A stretch of 64,000 nucleotides of DNA from WHSW01 sp963777775 (GCA_963777775.1 CAVZRL010000006.1:59251-123250), one strand, 5' to 3'. Shown: positions 33,725-43,384, counted from the stretch's first letter. Program-made: numbers and translations. Notes: a model not told the origin generated them from the sequence alone.

Positions 33725-34858
33725 ATGGATTCGCCACCCGCCCTCCACTCCCGGGTCGATCGGATCGCAGTCGTCGGCCTTGGCAATGTCGGGCGGCTGA
33801 TCGCCGACATGCTTGTCGAACGCGGGTTCGAGGTGCGGGGAGTCGACGCCGACGAGAGCAGGGCGGCCGGTGAGCACGCGTCGGTTATGGACGTCAGGGA
33901 TGCTGCGGCGCTCGAGGAGCTGTTCGCGGGCGTCGACGCGGTCATCTCATGCCTGCCCTACTACCTGAACGCCGTGGTTGTCACGGCGGCGCATTCTGCC
34001 GGGGTGCACTACCTGGATCTGTCCGAAGACGTCGCCACCTCGCGCACCGTAAGGCAGCTCGCGCAGAGCTCGAACACGATCTGGATGCCATGCTGCGGTC
34101 TCGCCCCAGGGTTCATCTGCATCGTTGGCGGTGCGCTTGCGGCCAGCCTTGAGACCGTCGACCGGATCGAGCTACGCGTCGGCGCCCTTCCGCGTAGCCC
34201 GAACAATGCGGCCGGCTATGCGTGCAACTGGTCTTCTGCCGGGCTCGTCAACGAGTATCTGAACGACTGCGACCAGCTGCGCGGAGGCGAGCTCGTGAGC
34301 GTGCCGTCGCTCTCGGATCTGGAGACGATCGTAATCGACGGGGCGCCCTACGAGGCGTTCACCACCTCGGGCGGCCTCGGGACGATGTGCGGAACGTTCG
34401 CCGGACGTGTCGACCGCCTCGACTACAAGACGATCCGGTATCCCGGTCACTGCCAGCTGATGCGGTTCATGCTGCAGGAGCTTGGCCTTGGCCGGCAGCG
34501 AGAGGAGGCCATGCGGCTCCTTGGGGACGCCTACCCGCCGGTCCGGGACGATCTGGTGATCGTCTACGCGGCGGCCGATGGAAACAGCGGCGGGCGTCGG
34601 GCCCGCGAGGAGTTCGTCCGCGTGTACCGCCCCCGGATCGTCGCCGGCGCCCCCCGGACCGCCATCGCATGGACGACAGCCGCGGGGGCGGTCGGGATGG
34701 TCGAGTTGCTTGCCGAGGGCTCGCTGCCGGACTCGGGCTTCGTCTGCCAGGAAGACGTGTCGCTCGATGCCTTCCTCGCCACCTCGGCCGGTCAGCTGCT
34801 CGCGCGCGAGCCCCCCGCGGAGGTGCGCGAGGACATCCCGCTGCTGCCAGTCGCTTGA
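33725..34858 (+). CDS. Saccharopine-dehydrogenase-family protein, lysine 6-dehydrogenase-like
   Basis: This 377-aa NAD(P)-dependent dehydrogenase has a Rossmann start (IAVVGLGNVGRLIADML), then ISCLPYYLNAVVVTAAHSAGVHYLDLSED, CCGLAPGF and TTSGGLGTMC. Length and motifs fit lysine 6-dehydrogenase rather than the longer saccharopine dehydrogenases. It would form aminoadipate semialdehyde from lysine. The piperidine-6-carboxylate dehydrogenase encoded at 37143 would take the next step. Its 3' end overlaps the convergent E1 gene by 67 bp. Confidence 0.8.
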   Translation: MDSPPALHSRVDRIAVVGLGNVGRLIADMLVERGFEVRGVDADESRAAGEHASVMDVRDAAALEELFAGVDAVISCLPYYLNAVVVTAAHSAGVHYLDLSEDVATSRTVRQLAQSSNTIWMPCCGLAPGFICIVGGALAASLETVDRIELRVGALPRSPNNAAGYACNWSSAGLVNEYLNDCDQLRGGELVSVPSLSDLETIVIDGAPYEAFTTSGGLGTMCGTFAGRVDRLDYKTIRYPGHCQLMRFMLQELGLGRQREEAMRLLGDAYPPVRDDLVIVYAAADGNSGGRRAREEFVRVYRPRIVAGAPRTAIAWTTAAGAVGMVELLAEGSLPDSGFVCQEDVSLDAFLATSAGQLLAREPPAEVREDIPLLPVA

Positions 34859-37098
34859 ACGGAGCCTACGAGCGCACGCGCGGCCGCATCGATCTCCGCT
34901 TCTTGCAGTAGGACGTGATCAGCGGCTTCCCCCAATGGAACAAAAGAGTCCTGGCTCGTCACCCGCGAGATCGTCCCCTCGAAGTTCGCGTCGACGAGCG
35001 CGCCCACGACGCCCTCGGAGACCCCGCCGCTCCGGCGCGTCTCATCCACGATCAGCACACGTCCGGTCGCTTCGGCCTCTCGGAGGATGTCGGCAGCCGG
35101 GAGTGGGACAAGCCAGCGTAGGTCCACCACGCGGACATCGATCCCATCGTCGGCGAGTCGCTGCGCGACGCGCAGCGACATGTACGTGCCGTTCGCGAAT
35201 GTGACGATTGTCAGGTCGCTGCCGTCACCGTGTACTCGTGCCGAGCCAATTGGGGCGTGAGCGGCCGACCATTCGCTGGGTGGGGGATACGGCGCGACCC
35301 AGCCATCGTCACCCGGGCTGAGCAGATCACGGGTGTGGTAGAGCGCGATCGGCTCGAGAAAAACGCACGTCGATCCGTCAACGGACGCGGCTGCGAGGCA
35401 GGCGCGGAGCACGGCCGCCGCGTCGTCCGGTCGTGCTGGAGACGCCACGACGATCCCGGGTATGTCTCGGAGGATTGCCACGGCGTCGTCGTTGTGGAAA
35501 TGGCCGCCGAAGCCCTTTTGGTAGCCGTATCCGGCGATCCGCAGCACCATCGGGTTGTGGTATTGCCCATTCGAGAAGAACGGCAAGGTCGCGGCCTCGC
35601 CTCGAAGCTGATCCTCGGCATTGTGCAGGTAAGCCAGGTACTGGATCTCGGGAACCGGAAGCAGGCCGGAGACGCCGCAACCGAGCGCGACACCGAGGAT
35701 CGTCTGTTCGTCGAGAAGCGTGTCGAACACGCGAGTGATGCCGAAACGGCGCTGCAGTCCACGGGTAACGCCGTAGACGCCTCCCTTATGACCGACGTCC
35801 TCGCCGAACACCAGTAGCTCCGGCCGGGCTGCGAGTGCATCGGTCAACGTCGCGTTGATCGACTCGGCCAATGTCAGTGGGCCTGCTTCTTCTGGAAGTT
35901 TCCCTCCGAACGCGCTCGCCCTCGCGTCCGGGCTCGCCGCCCGGCTCACGTCCGAGGCGACCCTTTCCGGCCGTCGTCGAGCGATCGGCTCCATCACTTC
36001 TGATGCGCTCGACAGCCGCCGTTGATTGGCGGCGTCGTCCGCCAGGCGCCGCACGTCCGCTGCAACTGCGTCGTGTCTGGCGAGCAGCTCGCTGGGCTCG
36101 GCGATCCCGGCCTCCGCGAGCAGGCGCGCGGCGTGGACGAGGGGATCGCGCTCGAGGTCCTCGCCGATCTCGGCACGGCTGCGATAACCGATCTCGGCGT
36201 CGCTGCCCGCATGACCGAGGAAGCGAACGCACCGCAAGTGCAGAAACGCGGGGCGGCGCTCGCTGCGCACGTATTCGGCTGCCGCCAGAGCCGCGTCATA
36301 GGCGCCCGCGATGTCCGTCCCCTCGGCGCTGAAATAGCGCAGATGTGGCCGATTCGACCAAGCTTCGTTCACCCAATCGCGGGGCGTGCGGACGCTGATG
36401 CCGAAGCCGTTGTCCTCGCAGCAGAACAGCACCGGCATCCGCAGCCCCTGGTGCACGTTGTACTCAGCGGCGTTCAGCGCTCCCAGGGCAGTCGAGTGGT
36501 TGAGCGAAGCATCGCCGAATGAGCAGACCACGATCGCGTCCGCCGGCCACGCAGGGCTGACACCGATCCGCTGCGCGCGCTCGATCGCGAACCCGACCCC
36601 CATCGCACGGGGCAGATGAGACGCAATCGTCGAGGTCTGAGGGATCACCGCGAGCGCGTGGTTGCCGAACACCTTGTGTCGCCCGCCGGAAATCGGCTCA
36701 TCCGCGGCGGCGACCAGGCCGAGGAGGATGTCCCGTAATGGGGTGGAGCCCGGGACCTGCTGCGCCCGCGCGCAGTAGAACCCGCCCGATCGGTAATGGA
36801 GGAGCGCCGGATCGGTGGGTCTGAGCGCCGCTGCGATCGCGGCGTTTGACTCGTGGCCCGCGGATCCGATCGTGTAGACGCCGGGGCCCTCCTTCCGCAG
36901 ATAGCGCGCGGCCAGGTCGAGATTCCTGCTGGCCACCATCGCGTCGAACAATGCGAGGGCCATCCGCGCGGTCAGCCGGGTGCCGTCGCGGACCGGCTGA
37001 TCGAGCTCCACGTCGCGAGCCCCTCTGCTGCTGAGCGCAGCCACGCGCTCGCGGAAGTGACGCTCGAGCGCTTGCTCCGGTGTGTCGGTCGCCGTCAC
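34792..37098 (-). CDS. 2-oxoacid dehydrogenase E1, alpha-beta fusion
   Basis: This 768-aa thiamine-diphosphate enzyme has an alpha half carrying GDASLNHSTALGALNAAEY and FCCEDNGFGIS (ThDP/Mg site) and RYFSAEGTD. A linker around residue 400 leads to a beta half with LVFGEDVGHKGGVYGVTRGL, TLLDEQTILG and VDLRWLVPLP. It decarboxylates a branched or long 2-oxoacid and loads E2. In this segment 2-oxoadipate from lysine is a candidate (inference). No E2 or E3 is encoded in the window. The last residues (past about 740) overlap the convergent dehydrogenase gene. Confidence 0.85.
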   Translation of the reverse strand: MTATDTPEQALERHFRERVAALSSRGARDVELDQPVRDGTRLTARMALALFDAMVASRNLDLAARYLRKEGPGVYTIGSAGHESNAAIAAALRPTDPALLHYRSGGFYCARAQQVPGSTPLRDILLGLVAAADEPISGGRHKVFGNHALAVIPQTSTIASHLPRAMGVGFAIERAQRIGVSPAWPADAIVVCSFGDASLNHSTALGALNAAEYNVHQGLRMPVLFCCEDNGFGISVRTPRDWVNEAWSNRPHLRYFSAEGTDIAGAYDAALAAAEYVRSERRPAFLHLRCVRFLGHAGSDAEIGYRSRAEIGEDLERDPLVHAARLLAEAGIAEPSELLARHDAVAADVRRLADDAANQRRLSSASEVMEPIARRRPERVASDVSRAASPDARASAFGGKLPEEAGPLTLAESINATLTDALAARPELLVFGEDVGHKGGVYGVTRGLQRRFGITRVFDTLLDEQTILGVALGCGVSGLLPVPEIQYLAYLHNAEDQLRGEAATLPFFSNGQYHNPMVLRIAGYGYQKGFGGHFHNDDAVAILRDIPGIVVASPARPDDAAAVLRACLAAASVDGSTCVFLEPIALYHTRDLLSPGDDGWVAPYPPPSEWSAAHAPIGSARVHGDGSDLTIVTFANGTYMSLRVAQRLADDGIDVRVVDLRWLVPLPAADILREAEATGRVLIVDETRRSGGVSEGVVGALVDANFEGTISRVTSQDSFVPLGEAADHVLLQEAEIDAAARALVGSVQATGSSGMSSRTSAGGSRASS

Positions 37099-37142
37099 AA
37101 ACCGCCCTCTATCCCCGGCGCATCAGTAAGACGGCACGGACC

Positions 37143-38699
37143 TCACCCAAACTCCACACCCTGGGCCAGCGGAAGCTCGTCTGAGTAGTTGATGGTGTTG
37201 GTCGCCCGGCGCATGTAGGCGCGCCAGGCATCCGAGCCGGACTCGCGGCCTCCTCCGGTGGACTTCTCGCCGCCGAACGCGCCGCCGATCTCGGCGCCGG
37301 AGGTCCCGATGTTGACGTTGACGATCCCGCAGTCGGAGCCGTCGGAGGAGAGGAAGCGTTCGGCCTCTCGTTGGTCGCTGGTGAAGATGCTGGACGACAG
37401 TCCCTGGGGAACACCGTTGTGGAGCGCGATCGCGTCCTCGAGGTCCCGGTAGGTCATCACGTAGAGGATCGGGGCGAACGTCTCGCGACGCACCAGCTCC
37501 GTCTGGGCGGGCATGCGGACGATCGCGGGCTCGACGTAGTAGGCATCCGGGAGGCCCGCAGCCTCACGCCGGCCGCCGCCCACGATCAGCTCGCCGCCGT
37601 CGGACTGTGCCTCCTCGAGCGCTGCGACCATCTCCTGGTACGCCCTCTCATTGATCAGCGGACCGACCAACGTCCCGGACTCACTCGGGTCGCCGATCGG
37701 GAGTCGGCCGAACACGTCGCGCAGCGCGGCGACGAGCTCGTCGGCGACGTCGTCGTGTGCGATCACCCGACGCAAGGTCGTGCAGCGCTGGCCGGCGGTT
37801 CCCGCTGCGGCGAAGACGATTCCCCGCTGGGCGAGCTCGAGATCCGCCGAGGGTGCCACGACCGCTGCGTTGTTCCCGCCGAGCTCGAGCAACACTCGCC
37901 CCATGCGGGCCGCCACGCGTGGCGCGACCTCCGTCCCCATGCGCTCCGATCCAGTCGCGCTCACCAGCGCGACATCGGGGCTATCCACCAGCGCTTGGCC
38001 CTCGCGAGCGTCAGCGATCACGAGCCGCTGCACCGCGGCCGGCGCGCCGCACTCCGATGCGGCGCGATCCACCAGGGCCGAGCACGCCATCGAGGTGAGA
38101 GGAGTCATTGACGACGGCTTCCACACGATGGTGTCCCCGCAGACAAAGGCGACCGCCGCGTTCCAGGACCACACCGCCGCCGGGAAGTTGAACGCGGTAA
38201 TGACGCCGACCACGCCCAGCGGGTGCCACGTCTCCATCAACCGGTGGCCTGGCCGCTCGGACGGCATCGTGCGCCCATCGAGCTGGCGCGACAACCCGAC
38301 CGCGAAGTCGCAGATATCGATGGCCTCCTGCACCTCGCCGAGGGACTCCGAGCGGATCTTCCCGGCCTCGATCGTGACCAGCTCGGCGACGTCCGCCTTG
38401 TGTTCGCCCAGTAGCTCGCCCAGACGCTTGACGAACGCACCCCGGACGGGCGCGGGGACGCCACGCCACTCACGAAAGGCACGCTCGGTCTCGGCGATCG
38501 CCGCCTCCACCTCCGCCTGGCCTGCGGCGGGTACATCGAACAACGCCTCGCCCGTGATCGGCGAGCGCGCGCTCAGGGACGGTCCGGTCCCGGGCGAGGA
38601 AAGATCGACACCGCAGTTCTCGAGGGCTTCCCGGGCTCGCGAACGAAGTTCGTCAGTCGATGAGACGGACAGCTCGTGCTGGGACTGGGTTGTTGTCAT
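37143..38699 (-). CDS. amaB: L-piperidine-6-carboxylate / aminoadipate-semialdehyde dehydrogenase (ALDH7 type)
   Basis: This 518-aa aldehyde dehydrogenase has VVGVITAFNFPAAVWSWNAA, ELGGNNAAVV (catalytic Glu) and GQRCTTLRR (catalytic Cys). The C-terminal signature GTSGAEIGGAFGGEKSTGGG and TNTINYS, ending LPLAQGVEFG, is characteristic of the antiquitin/AmaB group. It converts aminoadipate semialdehyde to 2-aminoadipate. With the lysine-dehydrogenase-like gene it marks this stretch as lysine catabolism. Confidence 0.88.
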   Translation of the reverse strand: MTTTQSQHELSVSSTDELRSRAREALENCGVDLSSPGTGPSLSARSPITGEALFDVPAAGQAEVEAAIAETERAFREWRGVPAPVRGAFVKRLGELLGEHKADVAELVTIEAGKIRSESLGEVQEAIDICDFAVGLSRQLDGRTMPSERPGHRLMETWHPLGVVGVITAFNFPAAVWSWNAAVAFVCGDTIVWKPSSMTPLTSMACSALVDRAASECGAPAAVQRLVIADAREGQALVDSPDVALVSATGSERMGTEVAPRVAARMGRVLLELGGNNAAVVAPSADLELAQRGIVFAAAGTAGQRCTTLRRVIAHDDVADELVAALRDVFGRLPIGDPSESGTLVGPLINERAYQEMVAALEEAQSDGGELIVGGGRREAAGLPDAYYVEPAIVRMPAQTELVRRETFAPILYVMTYRDLEDAIALHNGVPQGLSSSIFTSDQREAERFLSSDGSDCGIVNVNIGTSGAEIGGAFGGEKSTGGGRESGSDAWRAYMRRATNTINYSDELPLAQGVEFG

Positions 38700-38738
38700 T
38701 GGTTGCTCCGTGAGTTCTGGGCGGAAGATGAAGATCGC

Positions 38739-39902
38739 TTATACAACGTTGTACTCGGGGCGAAGGGCGGACGTGTCGAAGCGCTCCAGGCTCAACGGTT
38801 CTATGTCGACGAACGGCGGGCGACGCAAAACCAGGTCGCGGAGGATCTCGCCGACGGCGGGGGCCTGGAGGAATCCGTGTCCGGAGAACCCGGTCGCGTA
38901 GAGGAAGCGCGAGACGCCGGTCGCCTCCCCGATGATCGCGTTGTGGTCTGGCGTCATCTCGTAGAGCCCGGCCCACCCGCCGCGGATACCGGCGTCGGCG
39001 ATCCGAGGCGCCCGCCGCCGGACCACCTCCATCAGGCCAGGGATCCAGTCGTCGGTTGTCTCGACGCTGAAGCCCGGCTTCTCATGCGGATCGGACATCC
39101 CCATCAATAGGCCGGGGCCCTCGCGGTGAAAGTAGAAGCTCGACTCGAAGTCGATCGTCATGGGGATCTGGGCGGGGAGTCCGTCGATCGCCTCGGTGAA
39201 CAGGATCTGGCGCCGCAACGGCGTGACCGGCAGATCCAAGCCGACCATAGCGCCGCAGCTTCGCGACCAGGCGCCGGCGGCGCAGATCACGGTGCTCGTC
39301 CGGATCGAGCCGTGGTCAGTGACGACCTCGGTGATCTCGGCGCCGCTGATGTTGATGTCGAGCACCTCGCAGTTGACGCGGATCTCCGCGCCGTGGGCAC
39401 GGGCGGCGAACGCGTATCCCTGGACCACGCCCTCGGGGGTTGCGTGGCCGTCGCCGGGTGAGAACGCGCCAGCGAGGATGTCGTCCCCCTGCACCAGTGG
39501 GCATAGCTCGCGAGCTTCGCCGGCCGTAAGCATCCGGGAAGCCAGTCCGTATTCGTTCTGAAGCGCGACGCTGCGCTCGAACTTCTCGACGTCGGGCTCA
39601 CGGCTGAGGACAAACAGGTACCCGACCTGCTTGAGGTCGATCTCCCACCCGGGCCGCCGGCCGAAGGTGCGGAACGCGTCCAGGCTGCGCTTGGCAATCT
39701 CGACGTTCAGCGCGTCAGAGAACTGGGTGCGCACGCCGCCGGCCGCTCGGCACGTGGAGCCGCTCCCGAGTTGCGCCCGCTCGACGAGCGCGACGTCGAC
39801 GCCCGCCTCGGCCAGGTGGAAGGCGGCGCTGGTGCCGATCACGCCGCCCCCGAGGATGACCACGTCGGCGGAGTCTGGAAGCGGTGAGACCGAGCGGGGC
39901 AT
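38739..39902 (-). CDS. FAD-dependent amino acid/sarcosine oxidoreductase (DAO family)
   Basis: This 387-aa flavoprotein has an N-terminal ADVVILGGGVIGTSAAFHLAE dinucleotide fold, GSGSTCRAAGGVRTQF, VICAAGAWS in the middle and GLYEMTPDHNAIIG plus GFSGHGFLQAPAVGE near the C-terminus, as in sarcosine oxidase beta and D-amino-acid oxidases. It may deaminate 2-aminoadipate to 2-oxoadipate between AmaB and the E1 enzyme (inference). Met at 39902 gives the best N-terminus; a second in-frame Met lies 30 bp upstream. Confidence 0.82.
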   Translation of the reverse strand: MPRSVSPLPDSADVVILGGGVIGTSAAFHLAEAGVDVALVERAQLGSGSTCRAAGGVRTQFSDALNVEIAKRSLDAFRTFGRRPGWEIDLKQVGYLFVLSREPDVEKFERSVALQNEYGLASRMLTAGEARELCPLVQGDDILAGAFSPGDGHATPEGVVQGYAFAARAHGAEIRVNCEVLDINISGAEITEVVTDHGSIRTSTVICAAGAWSRSCGAMVGLDLPVTPLRRQILFTEAIDGLPAQIPMTIDFESSFYFHREGPGLLMGMSDPHEKPGFSVETTDDWIPGLMEVVRRRAPRIADAGIRGGWAGLYEMTPDHNAIIGEATGVSRFLYATGFSGHGFLQAPAVGEILRDLVLRRPPFVDIEPLSLERFDTSALRPEYNVV

Positions 39903-40103
39903 TTCCAGGATCGTACGTGGGGGCCGCTGCAACCGCGCAATTGGCGGCCCGCTTCATGGGGAAGATCGCCGTGAAACGGGTCCTTGGCAGCCTGCCGTTA
40001 CTGAGACCAGCCGTAGCAAACTGAGCGAACCTTAGATGGTCTGAGACGCCCCCAGCGTGCCTGAGAGCAGGTCACACCAGCGGACAGACCCGCCTGGTGG
40101 CAT

Positions 40104-40145
40104 CTCATAACCCGGAGGTCGTGGGTTCAAATCCCACCACCTATC
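40104..40145 (+). repeat. tRNA 3'-half fragment (CAT anticodon loop), scar 3
   Basis: The first 35 bases, from CTCATAA through CCCAC, match fragment 1 exactly, but the acceptor end differs (CACCTAT). No 5' half is present. It closes an 8.7-kb segment that begins at fragment 2. Confidence 0.5.
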
Positions 40146-40363
40146 GGATCTCGGTGCGACGCACGGAGCAAGACACGGCGGGCCGCTCCTCGCGTGGGGG
40201 GCATGGCGAGCTGACGCTGCTGCTTCTCGCGCGAAGCAGAAGTGACGCGGCGGGCGCTCCTCCAGAGACGGCCGAGCGGCCCGGGACACGGCGGAAGCGA
40301 GTTGCAACCCGCACAGCTGATCGGCGCGTCGCTGGTCGCTGCCGCCGGCGTAAGAGACGAGAG

Positions 40364-41866
40364 CTACTTCTTGATCAGCTTGATCTTCTTGCGCTGTGTG
40401 GTCGGCTCGCCGCCGTCGGGCGTGTAGCTGACCTCCGCGGTGACCGTCGCCTTGCCCTTCTCGCGTAGCTTCTTCCTTGGCCTGCGCTTCGGCTTGATCG
40501 CGAGCTTCACCTTGCTCTCGCCCTGGCCCCCTGCCCGCTCCTCCTGAGGCTTGACCTTCTTCGTCTGAACGAGCTCGAGGTCGCCCGGTCCCGGGACGAT
40601 CACCGTCAGCTTCGCCGTCCCCTTCCGCTTGTTCTTCTTCACCTTGCCGAAGCTGAATTCGTTTACGGGGTGAAGCTCGAACGCGCCGATGTCCGAGCCA
40701 TCGCCACCGGGGGCGTTGGGAATCGCAGGGAAGTCGACCGGGCGCGTGAGGTCGCGCTGGTCGGTCGGCAGGCCGTCGCTGACTCCCTGGTCGATCGCCG
40801 GGCTTCCCATCGGAAGCGCGATCGTTTGGGTCGGGCCGCCGTTGTTTGACAGCGGGCCGAGCATCGGCTCGGTGCTCGGCTGGTCGCCGGGGGCGGTGAG
40901 CTCGCAGGCGTTGTCGTCGGCGAGGTTGTGTCCCTGAGAGGCCGCCGCGAAGGAGGCGGCGCCGGCGGAGCTGCAGTTCTGCTCGCCGCCGCGCGGGTCG
41001 GCGACGATCGTGTTGCTGAAGGTCAGCGTTGCCGGCCCACCGTTGGAGGAGTTGAAGAGGTTGGCGCCCGCGCCGGCGTTGTCCGCGATCGTGCTGCTGA
41101 TGATCGTCGCGGTGGCTGTGTCGGGCGAGGCCTGTGCGCCGTTGAAGATCCCGCCGCCGCGACCAAGCGTGGCGTTACCCGTGACCGTGCTGTTGATGAC
41201 GGTCGCGGTTGCCGAGGCGTTGAGGATCCCGGCGCCGGCCATGCCGCCGCCGCTCGGGTGTCTCGCGACGTTGCCGTTGATCGTGCTGTTCTGAACCGAA
41301 AGCACGCCGCCCGCGGTGTTCGCGATACCGCCGCCCCTCTGGCCCGAGTTGCCGCTGATCGCGCTTCGCACGACCGACAGCTCGCCGGAGTTGAGGATCG
41401 CACCGCCGAATTCCATCCCCGGGGTGAGGCCATCGGCCAGTGTCAGCCCCGAGACGACGATCTCGGCACCGGCGTTCACGGTGAAGATCCGAAACTCCCC
41501 GGTCGCGCGGCGGACCGTGAGGGCCGACGACCCTGGGCCCCTGATCTCGAACGTCCCGGTGAGCGCCGGGAGGGGCGTCTGCAGCTCGATCTGGCCGCTG
41601 ACCCCGGTTGCGTCGACGACGTCGACGGGTGCGCCGACCGCGGCGTTGGCGTCGGTGATCGCCTGGCGAAGCGAGCCGTTACCCGCATCGTTCGTGTTCT
41701 GGACACCGAACGTGGCGGCCCGAGCGCCGGCAACCGGGGCCGCCAACAGCACGGCGGCCATGACCGCGACCAAGCAGCCGAGCCTACCGGCGATGCCACC
41801 GGCGGATGAGCCGTGCGGCCGGGAACAACGGAACTCCTCCATCTCAACCCCGCTCCTGTTAGACAC
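40364..41866 (-). CDS. Secreted choice-of-anchor Q / beta-helix protein
   Basis: The ~500-aa protein has a signal peptide at about residues 28-50 (RLGCLVAVMAAVLLAAPVAG, AxA site). SLRQAITDANA and Asn/Gly-rich beta-helix coils follow (GGAILNSGEL, GGGIANTAGG, GGGIFNGA). The choice-of-anchor Q segment (LGPLSNNGGPTQTIAL, SPAIDQG, RDLTRP, DIGAFE) is at about 350-400. A Lys-rich C-terminal beta domain ends in KLIKK. Such proteins are surface or extracellular. Met at 41842 is an alternative start. GC-poor signs of transfer are absent. Confidence 0.82.
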   Translation of the reverse strand: MSNRSGVEMEEFRCSRPHGSSAGGIAGRLGCLVAVMAAVLLAAPVAGARAATFGVQNTNDAGNGSLRQAITDANAAVGAPVDVVDATGVSGQIELQTPLPALTGTFEIRGPGSSALTVRRATGEFRIFTVNAGAEIVVSGLTLADGLTPGMEFGGAILNSGELSVVRSAISGNSGQRGGGIANTAGGVLSVQNSTINGNVARHPSGGGMAGAGILNASATATVINSTVTGNATLGRGGGIFNGAQASPDTATATIISSTIADNAGAGANLFNSSNGGPATLTFSNTIVADPRGGEQNCSSAGAASFAAASQGHNLADDNACELTAPGDQPSTEPMLGPLSNNGGPTQTIALPMGSPAIDQGVSDGLPTDQRDLTRPVDFPAIPNAPGGDGSDIGAFELHPVNEFSFGKVKKNKRKGTAKLTVIVPGPGDLELVQTKKVKPQEERAGGQGESKVKLAIKPKRRPRKKLREKGKATVTAEVSYTPDGGEPTTQRKKIKLIKK

Positions 41867-42102
41867 CCGAGGCAGCAGCCTAGCCGGTCGGTGTCAGGCA
41901 CAACACACCGCGTCGACTAAATGATGCCCTAGCGAAAGTGAGCATCTCCGCCGAAGGCGGACCTGGTAGGGGGTGTCTGTACATCGCGGGACCCCGGACC
42001 CGCTCTGCTGCTTGTCGCGCAAAGCGGAAGCGCCCCCCCCGGTAGTGGAGTTAGCAGCTTCACTCCGGACGCTTGGGGGCCGGGGCTTGGCTTGCTCTCT
42101 GA

Positions 42103-42501
42103 TCACGGCGACTGGCCGAGCTCGCGGAGGGCTTGCTCGGGATTGCGGAAGGGCTGATTGCGCAGCAGCTTTCCGTTCCTGAGAGTCCAGATGTGACCGG
42201 TCCGCTCGGTCAGGGGCGTCCCACTTCCCTTGCCGCGCATATGCATGGTCATCACGATGGCCACCCGTCCATCCGGCGCTGCCACGACGCGATGCACCTC
42301 GACCTTCCACTCCTTCCACGCCAGGTCGATGTCTTCGAAGTACTCCCGGATGCCGTCGTGGCCACGGTATGCCTGCCCGCTCATCTCGAGAACGGATGCG
42401 AACTCGACGTCGGGATCGCACAATCCGACCGCGGCGTCCACATCGCCCCGAGTGATCGCGTCCGCGAGCCCGCGCACGGACTGCTCGTCCTCGGTTTCCA
42501 T
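42103..42501 (-). CDS. SnoaL-like / NTF2-fold protein
   Basis: This 132-aa single-domain protein has DAITRGDVDAAVGLCDPDVEF, AYRGHDGIREYFEDI and RTGHIWTLRNGKLLRNQPF, which is the standard cone-shaped NTF2 fold. Its function is unknown; members act as isomerases, cyclases or binding proteins. Confidence 0.75.
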   Translation of the reverse strand: METEDEQSVRGLADAITRGDVDAAVGLCDPDVEFASVLEMSGQAYRGHDGIREYFEDIDLAWKEWKVEVHRVVAAPDGRVAIVMTMHMRGKGSGTPLTERTGHIWTLRNGKLLRNQPFRNPEQALRELGQSP

Positions 42502-42529
42502 TGCCCGAAGGTATCGGTCGACGCCCGCC

Positions 42530-42598
42530 GGGAGCGATGGTCATATGACCTCCGGCTCAGAAGCCGGAGGTCGCGGGTTCAGATCCCACCGCGGTCCC
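42530..42598 (+). repeat. Degenerate tRNA-like sequence
   Basis: An acceptor-like GGGAGCG (42530-42536) can pair with CGGTCCC (42592-42598) with one mismatch. Between them are a stem CTCCGGC/GCCGGAG around TCAGAA and a T-arm-like GCGGG-TTCAGAT-CCCAC. The D-arm region is too short and spacing is off, so this is not a functional tRNA. Confidence 0.35.
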
Positions 42599-42952
42599 TC
42601 CCGCATCGCTCGAATACCTCATCCGGCACGGACTCGACCCCGCTTATAGATCGTGTACCGGCAGCGCTTCGGGCGGTCGTGGCCGACGCCATCGGCGGGT
42701 GGTGAAGGGGCGGCCCGAGCGGGCACCGTAAACCCCAAAAACATGAAACCTGCTTCAATAGATGAAGGAGGGGTCTGAGGGCCTCCCTGCCAAGACACCC
42801 CTCGCGTCGAGCGAGATCGGTTCGCGGGCTGCCTGACACAGACACCCCCCACCGCCCCTCTCCAGCACCACGATCCTGGCCACCTGGCCGGCGATTCGGG
42901 CCTTGGACCCAAGTGGGTTTCGGGAAGACCAGTCCCAACGGAAGGGAAGCAG
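42599..42952. other. Intergenic region, no gene seen
   Basis: The 354 bp contain no credible frame. A purine-rich ribosome site sits just before the ATG at 42953. No clear promoter boxes or strong hairpins are evident. Confidence 0.35.
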
Positions 42953-43327
42953 ATGAATGCGCAACAGAACAAGCAGGCAGCGCAGGACGCCTACGCGGCG
43001 TTTGGCAACGGCGACGCCGAGGGCGCGATGCGAGACATCGACGACTCGATCGAATGGAAGGTCCGCGGCGACCACGCGCTGACCGGCACCTACAACGACA
43101 AGCAGGAAGTAGGCGAGCTGTGGGCGAAGTTCATGAGCAAGGACTTCCACAGCAACCCGCACGACTTCGTCGCCGAGGGCGACAAGGTCGTCGTTCTCAC
43201 GAGTGTCCAGCTCGAGGGCGAGGCGATCGAGAGCGCCGACGTGCTCACCTACAACGATGACGCCAAGCTGGTCGCTTTCGAGACGCTCGGCGACGCGACG
43301 GTAGCCAACCGGGTGTTCGCCAAGTAA
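42953..43327 (+). CDS. Nuclear transport factor 2 family protein (SnoaL fold)
   Basis: This 124-aa protein has AAQDAYAAFGNGDAEGAMRDIDDSIEWKV, the family's N-terminal helix and first strand, and ends in NRVFAK. It is acidic and monocistronic, followed at once by a strong terminator. Enzymatic role unknown. Confidence 0.8.
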   Translation: MNAQQNKQAAQDAYAAFGNGDAEGAMRDIDDSIEWKVRGDHALTGTYNDKQEVGELWAKFMSKDFHSNPHDFVAEGDKVVVLTSVQLEGEAIESADVLTYNDDAKLVAFETLGDATVANRVFAK

Positions 43328-43354
43328 GGGAAGCTCACAGCGGATTCAACGGCC

Positions 43355-43384
43355 CAGAAACCCCTGCTAATGCGGGGGTTTCTG
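43355..43384 (+). terminator. Intrinsic terminator after the NTF2-fold gene
   Basis: A perfect 10-bp stem, CAGAAACCCC with GGGGTTTCTG, has a 10-nt loop and a following GCGTTGTT. Its sequence resembles the hairpins that follow the tRNA fragments, and a short CATAACCCGGAG echo lies at 43442. Confidence 0.7.
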
